DNA of 64,000 nt from SZUA-22 sp963751695 (GTDB lineage Bacteria > Bacteroidota > Ignavibacteria > Ignavibacteriales > Melioribacteraceae), in NCBI GenBank assembly GCA_963751695.1, contig CAVVVP010000003.1, positions 744,001 to 808,000 of the forward strand. Reading direction: 5' to 3'. This document shows, in pieces, positions 1 to 8,581 of this stretch. Made by a program: the position numbers and the translations under genes. Under the pieces are notes generated by a model. The model was not told where the DNA came from. It made no database searches and saw only the letters and a program-made list of their open reading frames with translations. Position 1 is the first letter of the stretch. Each line of letters opens with the position of its first letter.

Positions 1-198
1 CTAATAGATTTACATCATCCAATCCTATTAATTACAGGACAATTGGACAATAAATACTCTGAAATAGCCAGAGAAATGAAAAAGCAACTTCCCAATTCAA
101 CACATATCATTCTTGAAAACTCCGGTCATAATACACATTTAGAAAAGCCAAAAGAATTCATTAAATTGATTAATAATTTCATAATTAGTATAATCTAA
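1..198 (+). CDS. menH: MenH-like alpha/beta hydrolase, C-terminal part (5' end outside window)
   Basis: The frame is open from base 1 to a TAA at 196-198, leaving 65 residues. They match the end of an alpha/beta hydrolase: a beta strand followed by GQLD, whose Asp (about residue 16 of the fragment) sits where the catalytic acid belongs, then SGHNTHLEKP with the catalytic His (about residue 43), then a final helix. MenH (2-succinyl-6-hydroxy-2,4-cyclohexadiene-1-carboxylate synthase) ends this way. The family alone would allow any alpha/beta hydrolase. The specific name rests on position: menB follows after 24 bases, and menA, menC and menE come next. The nucleophile elbow lies outside the window. 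Confidence 0.75.
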   Translation, partial: LIDLHHPILLITGQLDNKYSEIAREMKKQLPNSTHIILENSGHNTHLEKPKEFIKLINNFIISII

Positions 199-222
199 AT
201 TTTATACAAGTCTGGAAACACA

Positions 223-1056
223 ATGGAACACAACTGGAGTGAAGTCAAGGAATATGAAGATATAACCTATCATAAAATGGATGGAATTGCACGTATTGCA
301 TTTAACCGCCCTGAAGTTCGTAACGCATTCAGACCAGAAACAGTTCACGAACTTCATGAAGCATTATTAGATGCACGAGAAGATAGCGAAATAGGAGTAA
401 TACTTCTAACGGGTAACGGCCCGGCAAAAGATGGAAAATATGCTTTTTGTTCTGGTGGCGATCAGAAAATTCGCGGTAATAAAGGTTATGTTGGAAAAGA
501 TGGAGTGCAAAGGTTAAACATCTTAGATGTCCAAAAACTGATACGCTCAGTTCCAAAACCAGTAATAGCGCTTGTTGCTGGATATGCCATAGGGGGCGGT
601 CATGTTTTACATGTAATGTGTGATTTAACAATTGCTGCGGAGAATGGAGTGTTTGGGCAAACTGGACCAAAAGTAGGGAGTTTTGATGGAGGATTTGGTT
701 CAAGTTTTTTGGCTAGAATGGTTGGCCAGAAACGAGCGAGAGAGATCTGGTATTTATGTCGTCAGTACACTGCTGAAGAAGCATTTCAGATGGGTATGGT
801 AAATAAGGTTGTGCCCGTTGAGGAACTTGAGAATGAAGGAGTTCAATGGGCAAGGGAAATTTTAGAAATGAGCCCATTAGCTATAAGGTTACTGAAGTCA
901 GCATTCAATGCAGAACTAGATGGACAAGCTGGGATTCAGGAACTTGCTGGGAATTCAACCCTCCTTTATTATATGAGTGAAGAAGCGCAGGAAGGCAAAA
1001 ATGCTTATGTTGAAAAACGAAAACCAAATTTTAAAAAATTCCCTCGTGTCCCGTAA
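223..1056 (+). CDS. menB: 1,4-dihydroxy-2-naphthoyl-CoA synthase
   Basis: This crotonase-fold enzyme closes the second ring of menaquinone by converting o-succinylbenzoyl-CoA to 1,4-dihydroxy-2-naphthoyl-CoA in the cytoplasm. At 277 residues it has the usual MenB length. The oxyanion-hole segment GYAIGGGH lies at about 120-127. The MenB signature QTGPKVGSFDGG at 146-157, followed by the REIWYLCRQY block, separates MenB from ordinary enoyl-CoA hydratases. The glycine in QTG is typical of the bicarbonate-dependent type. The ATG start is preceded by a weak GGAA and fits the family N-terminus. It lies in a tight operon, with menH 24 bases upstream and menA 12 bases downstream. Confidence 0.96.
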   Translation: MEHNWSEVKEYEDITYHKMDGIARIAFNRPEVRNAFRPETVHELHEALLDAREDSEIGVILLTGNGPAKDGKYAFCSGGDQKIRGNKGYVGKDGVQRLNILDVQKLIRSVPKPVIALVAGYAIGGGHVLHVMCDLTIAAENGVFGQTGPKVGSFDGGFGSSFLARMVGQKRAREIWYLCRQYTAEEAFQMGMVNKVVPVEELENEGVQWAREILEMSPLAIRLLKSAFNAELDGQAGIQELAGNSTLLYYMSEEAQEGKNAYVEKRKPNFKKFPRVP

Positions 1057-1068
1057 AGCAAATTCTCA

Positions 1069-1965
1069 ATGGAAAATTCGCCAAGCCATATAAGTAAAAT
1101 TAAAAGTTGGATATTGGCAAGCAGACCTAAAACTTTGCCAGCAGCTGTCTCACCAGTACTAATTGGCTCTTCATTAGCATATCATGATGGCAAGTTTAAT
1201 ATCATTGCCGCTCTGATTGCTCTTTTATGCTCGCTTCTTATTCAGATTGGAACCAATTTTGTAAATGATCTTTATGATCATCTTAAAGGCTCCGATGGCG
1301 AAGAGAGAGTCGGCCCAACACGCGCACTTGCAAGTGGTTGGATTTCGATTATACAAATGAAGACAGCCATCTATCTAACCTTTGGAACAACATTTCTGCT
1401 AGGTCTTTACTTAGTTTATCTGGCAGGATGGCCGATACTATTTGTGGGAATTCTATCAATCGCTTCAGGTTACACTTATACTGCAGGCCCCTATCCTCTT
1501 GCTTATAATGGACTCGGGGATTTATTTGTATTCGTTTTTTTTGGTGTGGTTGCTACAGTTGGAACATATTATGTTCAAGCACTGCAATTAACCGAGCTAG
1601 CATTTATAGCTTCATTTCCTGCAGGCGCACTAATTACAAATATTCTTGTTGTTAATAATTATCGAGATATTGAAGAAGATAGAAGCAACAATAAGAATAC
1701 TCTTGCGGTGATTTTGGGAAAAAGATTTGCTCAATTTCAATATTTTTCTTTAATGATTATCTCTTACTCGATTCCAATAATTATTTATTTTGTATATGAA
1801 AATGACCTTTGGATTCTCTTGCCAGTTTTATCGATTCCACTTGGTATTAAACTGTTTTCAATGCTTTTAAAGTTAAATGGTACAGCCTTAAATAGAACTC
1901 TAGAGCTCACTGCAAAGTTGTCAGTAGTATTTTCAATTTTATTTTCAATCGGATTTTTATTATGA
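1069..1965 (+). CDS. menA: 1,4-dihydroxy-2-naphthoate polyprenyltransferase
   Basis: This is an integral membrane UbiA-family prenyltransferase that attaches the polyprenyl tail to 1,4-dihydroxy-2-naphthoate, giving demethylmenaquinone. The 298 residues hold about eight or nine hydrophobic helices. The first Asp-rich motif is NFVNDLYDH at about 63-71, and the second is NNYRDIEED near 197-205; these are the usual Mg-diphosphate binding sites. SRPKTLPAAVSPV near the N-terminus is characteristic of MenA. It starts 12 bases after menB, and its TGA overlaps the ATG of menC (ATGA), which suggests translational coupling. The downstream methyltransferase MenG is not in the window. Confidence 0.95.
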   Translation: MENSPSHISKIKSWILASRPKTLPAAVSPVLIGSSLAYHDGKFNIIAALIALLCSLLIQIGTNFVNDLYDHLKGSDGEERVGPTRALASGWISIIQMKTAIYLTFGTTFLLGLYLVYLAGWPILFVGILSIASGYTYTAGPYPLAYNGLGDLFVFVFFGVVATVGTYYVQALQLTELAFIASFPAGALITNILVVNNYRDIEEDRSNNKNTLAVILGKRFAQFQYFSLMIISYSIPIIIYFVYENDLWILLPVLSIPLGIKLFSMLLKLNGTALNRTLELTAKLSVVFSILFSIGFLL

Positions 1966-3002
1966 TCATTGAAAGTTTTAATTACACAGCTTTTGAAATC
2001 CCCTTTAAAAAAGCATTTGAAAACTCCGGATATAGAACTATAACTCGCAGAGGTTTTATTGTCGAAATTGTAGATGAATTGGGAAACATGGCTTTTGGCG
2101 AAATTTCTCCTCTTCCTGGTTTTAGTTCAGAAAATATTGATATGATTCGACCAAAACTCGAAGAAATAAAACAGCTTTTGACAAATTCTGAACTAGATAG
2201 CGAATTATTCGAATCAATCGCTGAATTGCCCTCACTTAAATTTGGAATTTCACAAGCCCTCCATACGATTTTCATATTGAGAAATGGATTTGATCCTGAA
2301 CAAAAATATGTTTCCAGCATACTGGTTAATGGTGTTGTAGGATTACTTCCGAAAATTCAGACACTATCAGAGGTGGAAAGCCTTCTGAATGCCGGATTTA
2401 AAACAATCAAAATTAAAGTTGGTAGAGAGAGTATTGATAAAGATGTTGAAATCGTGAAGTTGATCTTCAGGAATTTCGAAAATAAAGTTAAACTAAGACT
2501 TGATGCCAATAGTAAGTGGGATTTTGAACAAGCACAATATTTCGATAATGGATTGAGTGGACTAAACATTGAATATATTGAGCAACCAGTGGAAAATATT
2601 GAGGAGCTAATTAAACTTTCTAAAGAATCAAGAATTCCAATTGCATTGGATGAAGCTATTGATAGAGTCGATTCGATACCAGACTTGGTTCAAAATTCAA
2701 ATATTAATCATTTCGTTTTAAAACCGAGTATTATGGGATCAATGCATGAGCTAATGGATATAATAAAGTTAATCCAATCTAAAGGACGAACAGCTGTTAT
2801 CTCATCAGCATTTGAATCTGCTGTTGGGAGATCAGCCCTTGTATATCTGGCTTCCCAAACCAGCGATAATACTTCCCACGGTCTTGCAGTTAGCAACTAT
2901 TTTCTAAATGATATTGCTGATGATGAGTTTCCAATAAAAAATGGGAGAATTGAGTTTAGTGAAAGAAACTATCCGCCCAATTTTAAGATGATTAAAGTAT
3001 AG
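1962..3002 (+). CDS. menC: o-succinylbenzoate synthase
   Basis: This enolase-superfamily enzyme dehydrates SHCHC to o-succinylbenzoate. All superfamily active-site positions can be read in the 346-residue protein: the KxK pair (K150, K152) in the barrel, metal ligands D181 (RLDAN), E207 (IEQP) and D230 (ALDEA), and the second catalytic lysine K254 (LKPS). These correspond to K133, D161, E190, D213 and K235 of the E. coli enzyme. The start overlaps the menA stop by four bases, and menE follows after two bases. Because all catalytic residues are intact and the operon partners are present, an alternative role such as N-acylamino acid racemase is unlikely as the main function. Confidence 0.94.
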   Translation: MIIESFNYTAFEIPFKKAFENSGYRTITRRGFIVEIVDELGNMAFGEISPLPGFSSENIDMIRPKLEEIKQLLTNSELDSELFESIAELPSLKFGISQALHTIFILRNGFDPEQKYVSSILVNGVVGLLPKIQTLSEVESLLNAGFKTIKIKVGRESIDKDVEIVKLIFRNFENKVKLRLDANSKWDFEQAQYFDNGLSGLNIEYIEQPVENIEELIKLSKESRIPIALDEAIDRVDSIPDLVQNSNINHFVLKPSIMGSMHELMDIIKLIQSKGRTAVISSAFESAVGRSALVYLASQTSDNTSHGLAVSNYFLNDIADDEFPIKNGRIEFSERNYPPNFKMIKV

Positions 3003-3004
3003 AA

Positions 3005-4420
3005 ATGGGATTACAGATAAACAACTATGCGTTAGTTTCAAAAGAAATATCACTTACTAATTTCGAACTTTCAAATACGATACTCAATACTGCTGCAAGA
3101 TTTTTTTTTGATGGAATTAAACCCGGTGACAGAGTAGCTATACTAAGTGAAAATTCAGTTGCTTTTGTGATCTCCATTTATGCGTTGTGGCGTATTAATG
3201 CTATCCCAGTTCCTCTAAATATAAGGTTAAAACAGAATGAGATAAATGATATAATTGAATTTGCAAATATTAAATATGTGTTAACAAGTCAAAAGCAAAA
3301 TTTCGATGATCCCAAAACATTACAATTAAAATTATATTTAGAAAATTTCGAAAATCAACTTAATTATGATAATTCTGTTGATGGTGATGATATAGCTTTA
3401 GTATTGTTTACTTCAGGTTCTTCTGGAAATCCGAAAGGGGTAGAGATAACAAATAACAATATCTTCTCCAGTTATTTGAACATATCTTCTGAATATAATT
3501 TTACCTCAAAAGATAAGTTTTTAGCGTCACTTCCGTTTTATCATATTGGGGGATTTTCAGTTATCACAAGATCAATTCTTTCTGGTGCGACGCTAATATT
3601 ACCAGAGTCACTTTCTGTTGAATCAATTTCAGCATCATTAACGGAATACGATCCAACTGTAGTTTCACTTGTGCCAACTATGCTAAAACGACTAGTAGAA
3701 AAAGACATCTCCCCAAACATCAACTTGAGATTAGCATTTATTGGAGGAGGTCCAAGTGATGATAAGTTAGTGGTTGGTTCAATAAAAAAAGGATGGCCCT
3801 TTGTAAAAGTTTATGGATCAACAGAGACATGCGCAATGATATCAGGGATTTCAAATGATGACCTAATTTCAAGACCAGCATCTGGCGGCAGAGCATTTAA
3901 AGGTGTTGAGATAATGATTTATGATGAAAATCGTAAAGAAGTTGACAACGGAATTATCGGTGAAATTGGAGTTAAGTCAGATTCTGTTGCAAGGGGATAT
4001 TTAAAACAAGCAGAAATTTGGAAACAAAAAACACACAATGGAATTTACTTAACAGGGGATTATGGTTATCTAGATGAAGAAGATTTCCTGTTTGTAGTTT
4101 CTCGGCGTACTGATCTTATCGTATCTGGAGGAGAGAATATTGATCCGTCAGAAATTGAAAAAGTATTGCTGGAAATTGATCAAGTAAAGGAAACAGTTGT
4201 GTTCCCAACTGAAAATGAAGAATGGGGGCAGATTCCAGTTGCCGTGATTGTTTTCGAGGCTGGCAAAGAAATTGAAGAATTAGAAATTATTTCAACGCTT
4301 AAAAAAAGTCTTAGCACATTTAAAATTCCAAAGAAAATATTTGTCATCGACAAACTACCTCGCAATGAATTGGGGAAGGTGGATTTGCCAAGAATAAAAA
4401 TAAAATTGGGTCTTAGTTAG
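3005..4420 (+). CDS. menE: o-succinylbenzoate--CoA ligase
   Basis: This acyl-adenylate-forming enzyme activates o-succinylbenzoate with ATP and CoA, supplying the substrate of MenB. The AMP-binding P-loop LFTSGSSGNPKG lies at about 134-145. It is followed by the A5 motif YGSTE, the TGDYGY motif with its ribose-binding Asp, the hinge region SRRTDLIVSGGENI and a C-terminal PRNELGKVD with the catalytic lysine. The 471 residues fit MenE. It starts two bases after menC. Its last eight bases overlap the 3' end of the oppositely oriented thioesterase gene. The gene order B-A-C-E makes the MenE assignment firm against other acyl-CoA ligases. Confidence 0.94.
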   Translation: MGLQINNYALVSKEISLTNFELSNTILNTAARFFFDGIKPGDRVAILSENSVAFVISIYALWRINAIPVPLNIRLKQNEINDIIEFANIKYVLTSQKQNFDDPKTLQLKLYLENFENQLNYDNSVDGDDIALVLFTSGSSGNPKGVEITNNNIFSSYLNISSEYNFTSKDKFLASLPFYHIGGFSVITRSILSGATLILPESLSVESISASLTEYDPTVVSLVPTMLKRLVEKDISPNINLRLAFIGGGPSDDKLVVGSIKKGWPFVKVYGSTETCAMISGISNDDLISRPASGGRAFKGVEIMIYDENRKEVDNGIIGEIGVKSDSVARGYLKQAEIWKQKTHNGIYLTGDYGYLDEEDFLFVVSRRTDLIVSGGENIDPSEIEKVLLEIDQVKETVVFPTENEEWGQIPVAVIVFEAGKEIEELEIISTLKKSLSTFKIPKKIFVIDKLPRNELGKVDLPRIKIKLGLS

Positions 4421-4808
4421 CAGTAAGGAACGATCTAAATTCTTCTGGAATGTTACATTTGTTAAAATCATCTTTTTCCACAAAAATATGAACGCTTTTT
4501 ACTACAGCCTTTTTCGTATCATTCAGATCTAGGAAGAATGTTGTCAGTTCAAATGAAGAATCTTTTATTAAGCTAACTTCGATATATATTTTTATCGTTT
4601 CATGCAGTCTAATTGGGGATTTGAATTCAGCTTCGGTTTTAAGTAGAGGTATCGCAAAAGTATCGTGATTAAAATAATTTGAAGTCAAATCGTTTGTCAG
4701 AATATATTCCTCATAAGCCGAATGGAATAATTCAAATACTCTTGAAAAAAAAAGTATTCCCTCATTATCACACATACTAAATTCGATAGTTCTTTTAGTC
4801 TGAAACAT
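4413..4808 (-). CDS. Hotdog-fold acyl-CoA thioesterase, probable DHNA-CoA hydrolase
   Basis: A 131-residue single-domain hotdog protein of the 4-hydroxybenzoyl-CoA thioesterase family. The stretch MCDNEGILFF aligns with the catalytic loop of that family, and D14 falls on the catalytic aspartate of Pseudomonas 4HBT. The helix SRVFELFHSAYEEYI follows in the expected place. Menaquinone synthesis needs a thioesterase to hydrolyse 1,4-dihydroxy-2-naphthoyl-CoA between MenB and MenA. No other candidate is in the operon, so I infer that this is the one. It is encoded convergently and overlaps the end of menE by eight bases, so it is not cotranscribed with the pathway. A general acyl-CoA thioesterase remains possible. 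Confidence 0.72.
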   Translation of the reverse strand: MFQTKRTIEFSMCDNEGILFFSRVFELFHSAYEEYILTNDLTSNYFNHDTFAIPLLKTEAEFKSPIRLHETIKIYIEVSLIKDSSFELTTFFLDLNDTKKAVVKSVHIFVEKDDFNKCNIPEEFRSFLTAN

Positions 4809-4917
4809 AATTCCTCAAAGATATTTTGTTCTCTAATTTACTAGTAACCATTTTTACATTCAATTCTTTAAATCATTTTCTCTATTTTTGTTGATCAAAA
4901 AAACTCTATCTGATCTG

Positions 4918-6243
4918 ATGAAAAAAACAATTGCTGTTATATTATTTCTGATTGCCTCAATAATGATCGCACAAACTGGGACTGAGGAAATTAGGAAAAC
5001 TTATTATCCAAATGGAAGCAGAAAAAGTTTCGGTGAATATGTAAATGGTAAACGGCATGGTTTGTATCATGAGTATTATGAGAGTGGATCGCTTTGGAAA
5101 GATTGGCATTTTGTTGATGATCTAGAAGAAGGTACATCGTTGTGGTATTTTGAAGATGGAACTTTAAGTATGGAGTGGAACTATCTGCATGGCAAACTTG
5201 AAGGAATGTCAAAGTGGTATTACGAAACAGGTGAGCTTTGGGCAGAACCAAACTATGTAAATGGGCTCCAAAATGGATTTACAAAAACATACTATAAAAG
5301 TGGTGCATTGCAGGGTATTTGGATTTATGTCAATGGTAAGCTTAGCGGACTATCAAAAATATATTTTGAAGAGGGAAGTCTTGAAGTGGAGCGAACATAT
5401 TTAGAAGGAAAGCTTGATGGTCCAACGAAGGTTTACTACGATTTTGGAGAAGTTGCACTTGAGGCAAACTATAAAAATGACGAATTAGATGGAATATCAT
5501 ATCTTTATTATCCTGACGGATCAATTAAAGTGATAGACAATTATACTGATGGACAGATCATTAAACGTGAAAAATTTGAATATGGTTCTGGTGTTCCTAA
5601 AGTTGAGGAAAATTTTATGGAATATTTTCCGAATGGGATTGTCAATTCTGAGTTAAGTTTTAAACAGGGAAAACTAAGTGGTATAAGCAGACATTATTAT
5701 GAAAGTGGTTTCCTAAGGTCTCAAGAGAACTACACAGATGGTGAGTATGATGGAGTTTCAACCTTCTATTCTGAAGAGGGATTTAAAAAGGAGGAGATCA
5801 GTTACATTCTAAGTGTAAAAAATGGACTTCATTCAATTTATGACGAAAAAGGTGCTTTGATAATCGAACAGAATTGTAAAGATGATGTTCTCGACGGTAA
5901 ACTAAGAGAATATTATCCTAATGGGAACCTAAAAGTTGAAAAAGAATATGCTGTTGGAAAAATCTACGGTCCAGAGCTAACATACTTTGAATCTGGTGAG
6001 CTGAAATCAAAAATCTATTTTTCTGAATCGAAAAAGTCTGGCATCGCTACTTGGTATTTTAAGAATGGTGAGATCTCGGCATATTGCAAATATCAACATG
6101 ATAAAATACATGGGCGACATTATTCATACTATTCAAATGGTATGCTTAGATCTGAAGCCGAGTATGATAATGGGAGCCTCCTTTCACAAGTAAAATATAA
6201 TGAAGAGGGAGGGAAGATAAAACCTCCAAGTACTGGAACTTAA
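4918..6243 (+). CDS. Secreted YwqK/MORN-type repeat protein
   Basis: After a signal peptide (MKKTIAVILFLIASIMIAQ), almost the whole 441-residue protein consists of repeats of about 22 residues. The pattern is Y-Y-x-N/S-G-x-L followed by Y-x-x-G-K-x-x-G, as in MORN_2/YwqK-family proteins. These are predicted to form an extended beta-hairpin ladder, here outside the cytoplasm. I chose ATG 4918 over an upstream in-frame TTG (4888) because it gives a clean signal peptide, and because the TTG lies inside a possible -7 promoter element (TATTTTTG, 4883-4890). Family members are often labelled antitoxins, but nothing here supports that. The last four bases overlap the convergent aroE. Function is unknown; it may be a surface or periplasmic binding protein. 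Confidence 0.8.
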   Translation: MKKTIAVILFLIASIMIAQTGTEEIRKTYYPNGSRKSFGEYVNGKRHGLYHEYYESGSLWKDWHFVDDLEEGTSLWYFEDGTLSMEWNYLHGKLEGMSKWYYETGELWAEPNYVNGLQNGFTKTYYKSGALQGIWIYVNGKLSGLSKIYFEEGSLEVERTYLEGKLDGPTKVYYDFGEVALEANYKNDELDGISYLYYPDGSIKVIDNYTDGQIIKREKFEYGSGVPKVEENFMEYFPNGIVNSELSFKQGKLSGISRHYYESGFLRSQENYTDGEYDGVSTFYSEEGFKKEEISYILSVKNGLHSIYDEKGALIIEQNCKDDVLDGKLREYYPNGNLKVEKEYAVGKIYGPELTYFESGELKSKIYFSESKKSGIATWYFKNGEISAYCKYQHDKIHGRHYSYYSNGMLRSEAEYDNGSLLSQVKYNEEGGKIKPPSTGT

Positions 6244-7121
6244 TTTCCTTTAAGTTGCTCTTTCAAACTTTCGGTTATTTCTTGCTGAGGCATTGATTTA
6301 CCAGTCCATAACTCAAATGACCTGGCACCTTGCTCAACGAACATTTTCAATCCGTTTATTGTTGTAGCTCCTTCTCGTGCGGCTAGCTTGAGAAGCTTTG
6401 TAGAAATTGGATTGTAAACTATATCAAAAACAATTTGATTAGAATTAAAGGAGTCACCAATTTTTGTTGGAGAATCATCTTCTTTGGGATGCATTCCAAT
6501 TGAGGATGAATTTATAATTAAGTGAGATTTTGATAATACTTTCACCAACTCTGGGGGATACAGTGAATGTGTCTTTATCTTTTCATACAACATTTTTGAT
6601 GAGAAATATGATTTGATAGTATCAGCTCTTTGCACAGTCCGATTTATGATGTGAATTCTTTTAACATGAAAGTATCTAATTAATGTAAACACGACGCTGC
6701 GTGAGGCTCCTCCAGCCCCAAAGATAGAAACCGTAGAACCTTCAATATCACGTTTGTATGGTTTAAGAGTTTCCAAAATTCCGTGAACATCTGTGTTGTA
6801 TCCTTGAAGTTTTCCGTTTTCATTTACTATTGTATTAACTGCCCCAACAATACTTGCACCCTCTGAGACGTCATTCAACAAGGGAATTACTTTTTCTTTA
6901 TGCGGTATTGTTACGTTGAATCCTTTAATCCCTAATGCTACCATACCACGTAATGCATCTTTCAAATTACCAGAAGTAATATCAAATGGAAGGTAGATGA
7001 AATTAGTATCGGTAAGCTTAAATGCTAAATTATGCATAAAGGGTGAATAGGAATGTTTAATCGGATGACCAATAACTCCAACAATTTTTGATGATTGCGT
7101 TATTTTTCTTTGTTCATCCAT
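6240..7121 (-). CDS. aroE: Shikimate dehydrogenase (NADP+)
   Basis: AroE reduces 3-dehydroshikimate to shikimate in aromatic amino acid synthesis. The 293-residue protein shows the substrate-binding HSYSPFMHN (S24 and S26), the catalytic lysine K75 in NVTIPHKEK and the catalytic aspartate D111 in NTDVHG. It also has a Rossmann-type GAGGASRSV near 136 and NRT for the NADP phosphate, and a C-terminal VEQGARSFELWTG. All key residues are intact. It lies 20 bases behind the TPR gene on the same strand, so the two are probably cotranscribed. Its stop overlaps the stop of the convergent YwqK-repeat gene by four bases. Confidence 0.95.
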   Translation of the reverse strand: MDEQRKITQSSKIVGVIGHPIKHSYSPFMHNLAFKLTDTNFIYLPFDITSGNLKDALRGMVALGIKGFNVTIPHKEKVIPLLNDVSEGASIVGAVNTIVNENGKLQGYNTDVHGILETLKPYKRDIEGSTVSIFGAGGASRSVVFTLIRYFHVKRIHIINRTVQRADTIKSYFSSKMLYEKIKTHSLYPPELVKVLSKSHLIINSSSIGMHPKEDDSPTKIGDSFNSNQIVFDIVYNPISTKLLKLAAREGATTINGLKMFVEQGARSFELWTGKSMPQQEITESLKEQLKGN

Positions 7122-7141
7122 TTACAGAATTAATAATTTCT

Positions 7142-8539
7142 CTATTTTGGTAATTTTGAAGAAGTTTCGGACTGTTCTTTTGTACTATCATTTCTTGAAT
7201 TTGGATTAATAGAAAATGAAGATTTCAAATACTCCAATGCTTCAGTGTTATCATTCTTCAAAAATTTCCTCTTTACTTTTTCGTAATAAATAATTGCTTT
7301 TTCCGGCTTTAGCTTTATGCACATATTAAAAGCATTTATACTCTCCTTCCAATTCTCAGTTTCGGAATAAAGTTCTGCCAGTCTATTCCATGCAGTAAAA
7401 TTATCCTTATCCAACTTAACTATATCTTTGCAGCTTTTAATTGCCTGCTTAATATCTCCAGTTGACTTATTGATGCTGACCTTTAATTGAAGAGCTTCAA
7501 TCGATTTAGGGTTAATAGAGAGAGCAGTATTAATGTTTTTGAGAGCAGCTACTTTTTGACCTGTTAGATTGTAGCACGTTGCTCTAGCTAACCAAGCATC
7601 AAAATAATCATTGTATAATTTTATTGCCGCGGAGTATGAGTCAATTGCACGATTAAGTTTGTTCAAATCCTCGTAAGTTTGTCCAAGTGTAAACCAAAGG
7701 GCTTCATCTTTATCATCAAGTTCAACTGCTTTCTTCATGCAAATCAATGCTTTTTCAAGGTTTTCGTTATTTGCATAAGAAACCCCACAATTGAACCAAG
7801 AACTTGAAAATTTATCGTTTATAGCAATAGAAAGTTCAAAGTCTTGAATTGCTCTTTGAAAGTCTCCCTTTTTAATATAAACTATACCTTTGTTATACCA
7901 CCCAGAATAACTAAACGGATCTATCTCTAAATATTTATCGTAAGCCACTAAAGCTTCATCAAGTTTATTTAAATACTCGTAACAGAATCCTAATTCATAC
8001 CATGCTTCAAGGTAACCTTCATCAAGCTCAACAGCCTTCGCAAGGGATTCAATCGCTTTTTCATATTGATCCTCGCGTTCATATAATGTGCCTAGATTGT
8101 AATAAGCTTCCTCGTTGTTTTCATCAATCTCAATTACTTTTTTAAGAGTGATTGCTGCATCTTCAAAGAGACTAAGATTTTCTTCAGCGGTGGATTTTCC
8201 AAGAAGACTTTCTACGTCAGTTGGATTTAAAGTAAGGGATTGGTCGAAAGCTAAATATGAATTTATAAAATCAAATTTATTGTTGAGTAGAATGCCCTTT
8301 AACTGCCAGTATTCAGAGTTGAAAGCAAGAATATCCAATAGTTTTTCCACGAGACTTAGCCCATCGTCGTACCTATCGTAATCGAGGCACAAATGGATCG
8401 TTTCTTCAATAAAATCAGTTTGAATTACTGCTTGGCCCTCTTCAAAATGTTTTTTTGCAAGATCTATTTTAGATTGAAGAGATTGATCATCCATAAAAGG
8501 ATCATTTAACTCTTCGGAATAATCGTCAAAAAATTCCAT
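7142..8539 (-). CDS. Tetratricopeptide repeat protein
   Basis: A 465-residue soluble protein without signal peptide or membrane segment. From about residue 50 onward it is an array of roughly eleven TPR units with the usual W-L-G-Y-A-P spacing, for example EAYYNLGTLYEREDQYEKAI and AWYELGFCYEYLNKLDEAL. TPR arrays are helical protein-binding scaffolds. No catalytic domain is attached, and the partner cannot be guessed from the neighbours. The first 40 residues are acidic (FFDDYSEELNDPFMDD). The tail after 445 is polar and probably disordered. It ends 20 bases before aroE and starts 42 bases after the serine hydrolase gene on the same strand. Confidence 0.85.
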   Translation of the reverse strand: MEFFDDYSEELNDPFMDDQSLQSKIDLAKKHFEEGQAVIQTDFIEETIHLCLDYDRYDDGLSLVEKLLDILAFNSEYWQLKGILLNNKFDFINSYLAFDQSLTLNPTDVESLLGKSTAEENLSLFEDAAITLKKVIEIDENNEEAYYNLGTLYEREDQYEKAIESLAKAVELDEGYLEAWYELGFCYEYLNKLDEALVAYDKYLEIDPFSYSGWYNKGIVYIKKGDFQRAIQDFELSIAINDKFSSSWFNCGVSYANNENLEKALICMKKAVELDDKDEALWFTLGQTYEDLNKLNRAIDSYSAAIKLYNDYFDAWLARATCYNLTGQKVAALKNINTALSINPKSIEALQLKVSINKSTGDIKQAIKSCKDIVKLDKDNFTAWNRLAELYSETENWKESINAFNMCIKLKPEKAIIYYEKVKRKFLKNDNTEALEYLKSSFSINPNSRNDSTKEQSETSSKLPK

Positions 8540-8581
8540 GAAACTCCAACAATAAAATATTACTTCTGCAAATGTACCACT

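Noticed and set aside
4888..4917. TTG start extending the YwqK-repeat protein by ten residues
   Set aside because: The ATG at 4918 gives a normal signal peptide, and the TTG overlaps a possible promoter element.
4918..6243. Toxin-antitoxin component
   Set aside because: The protein is exported and no toxin-like gene is adjacent; the label comes only from repeat similarity.
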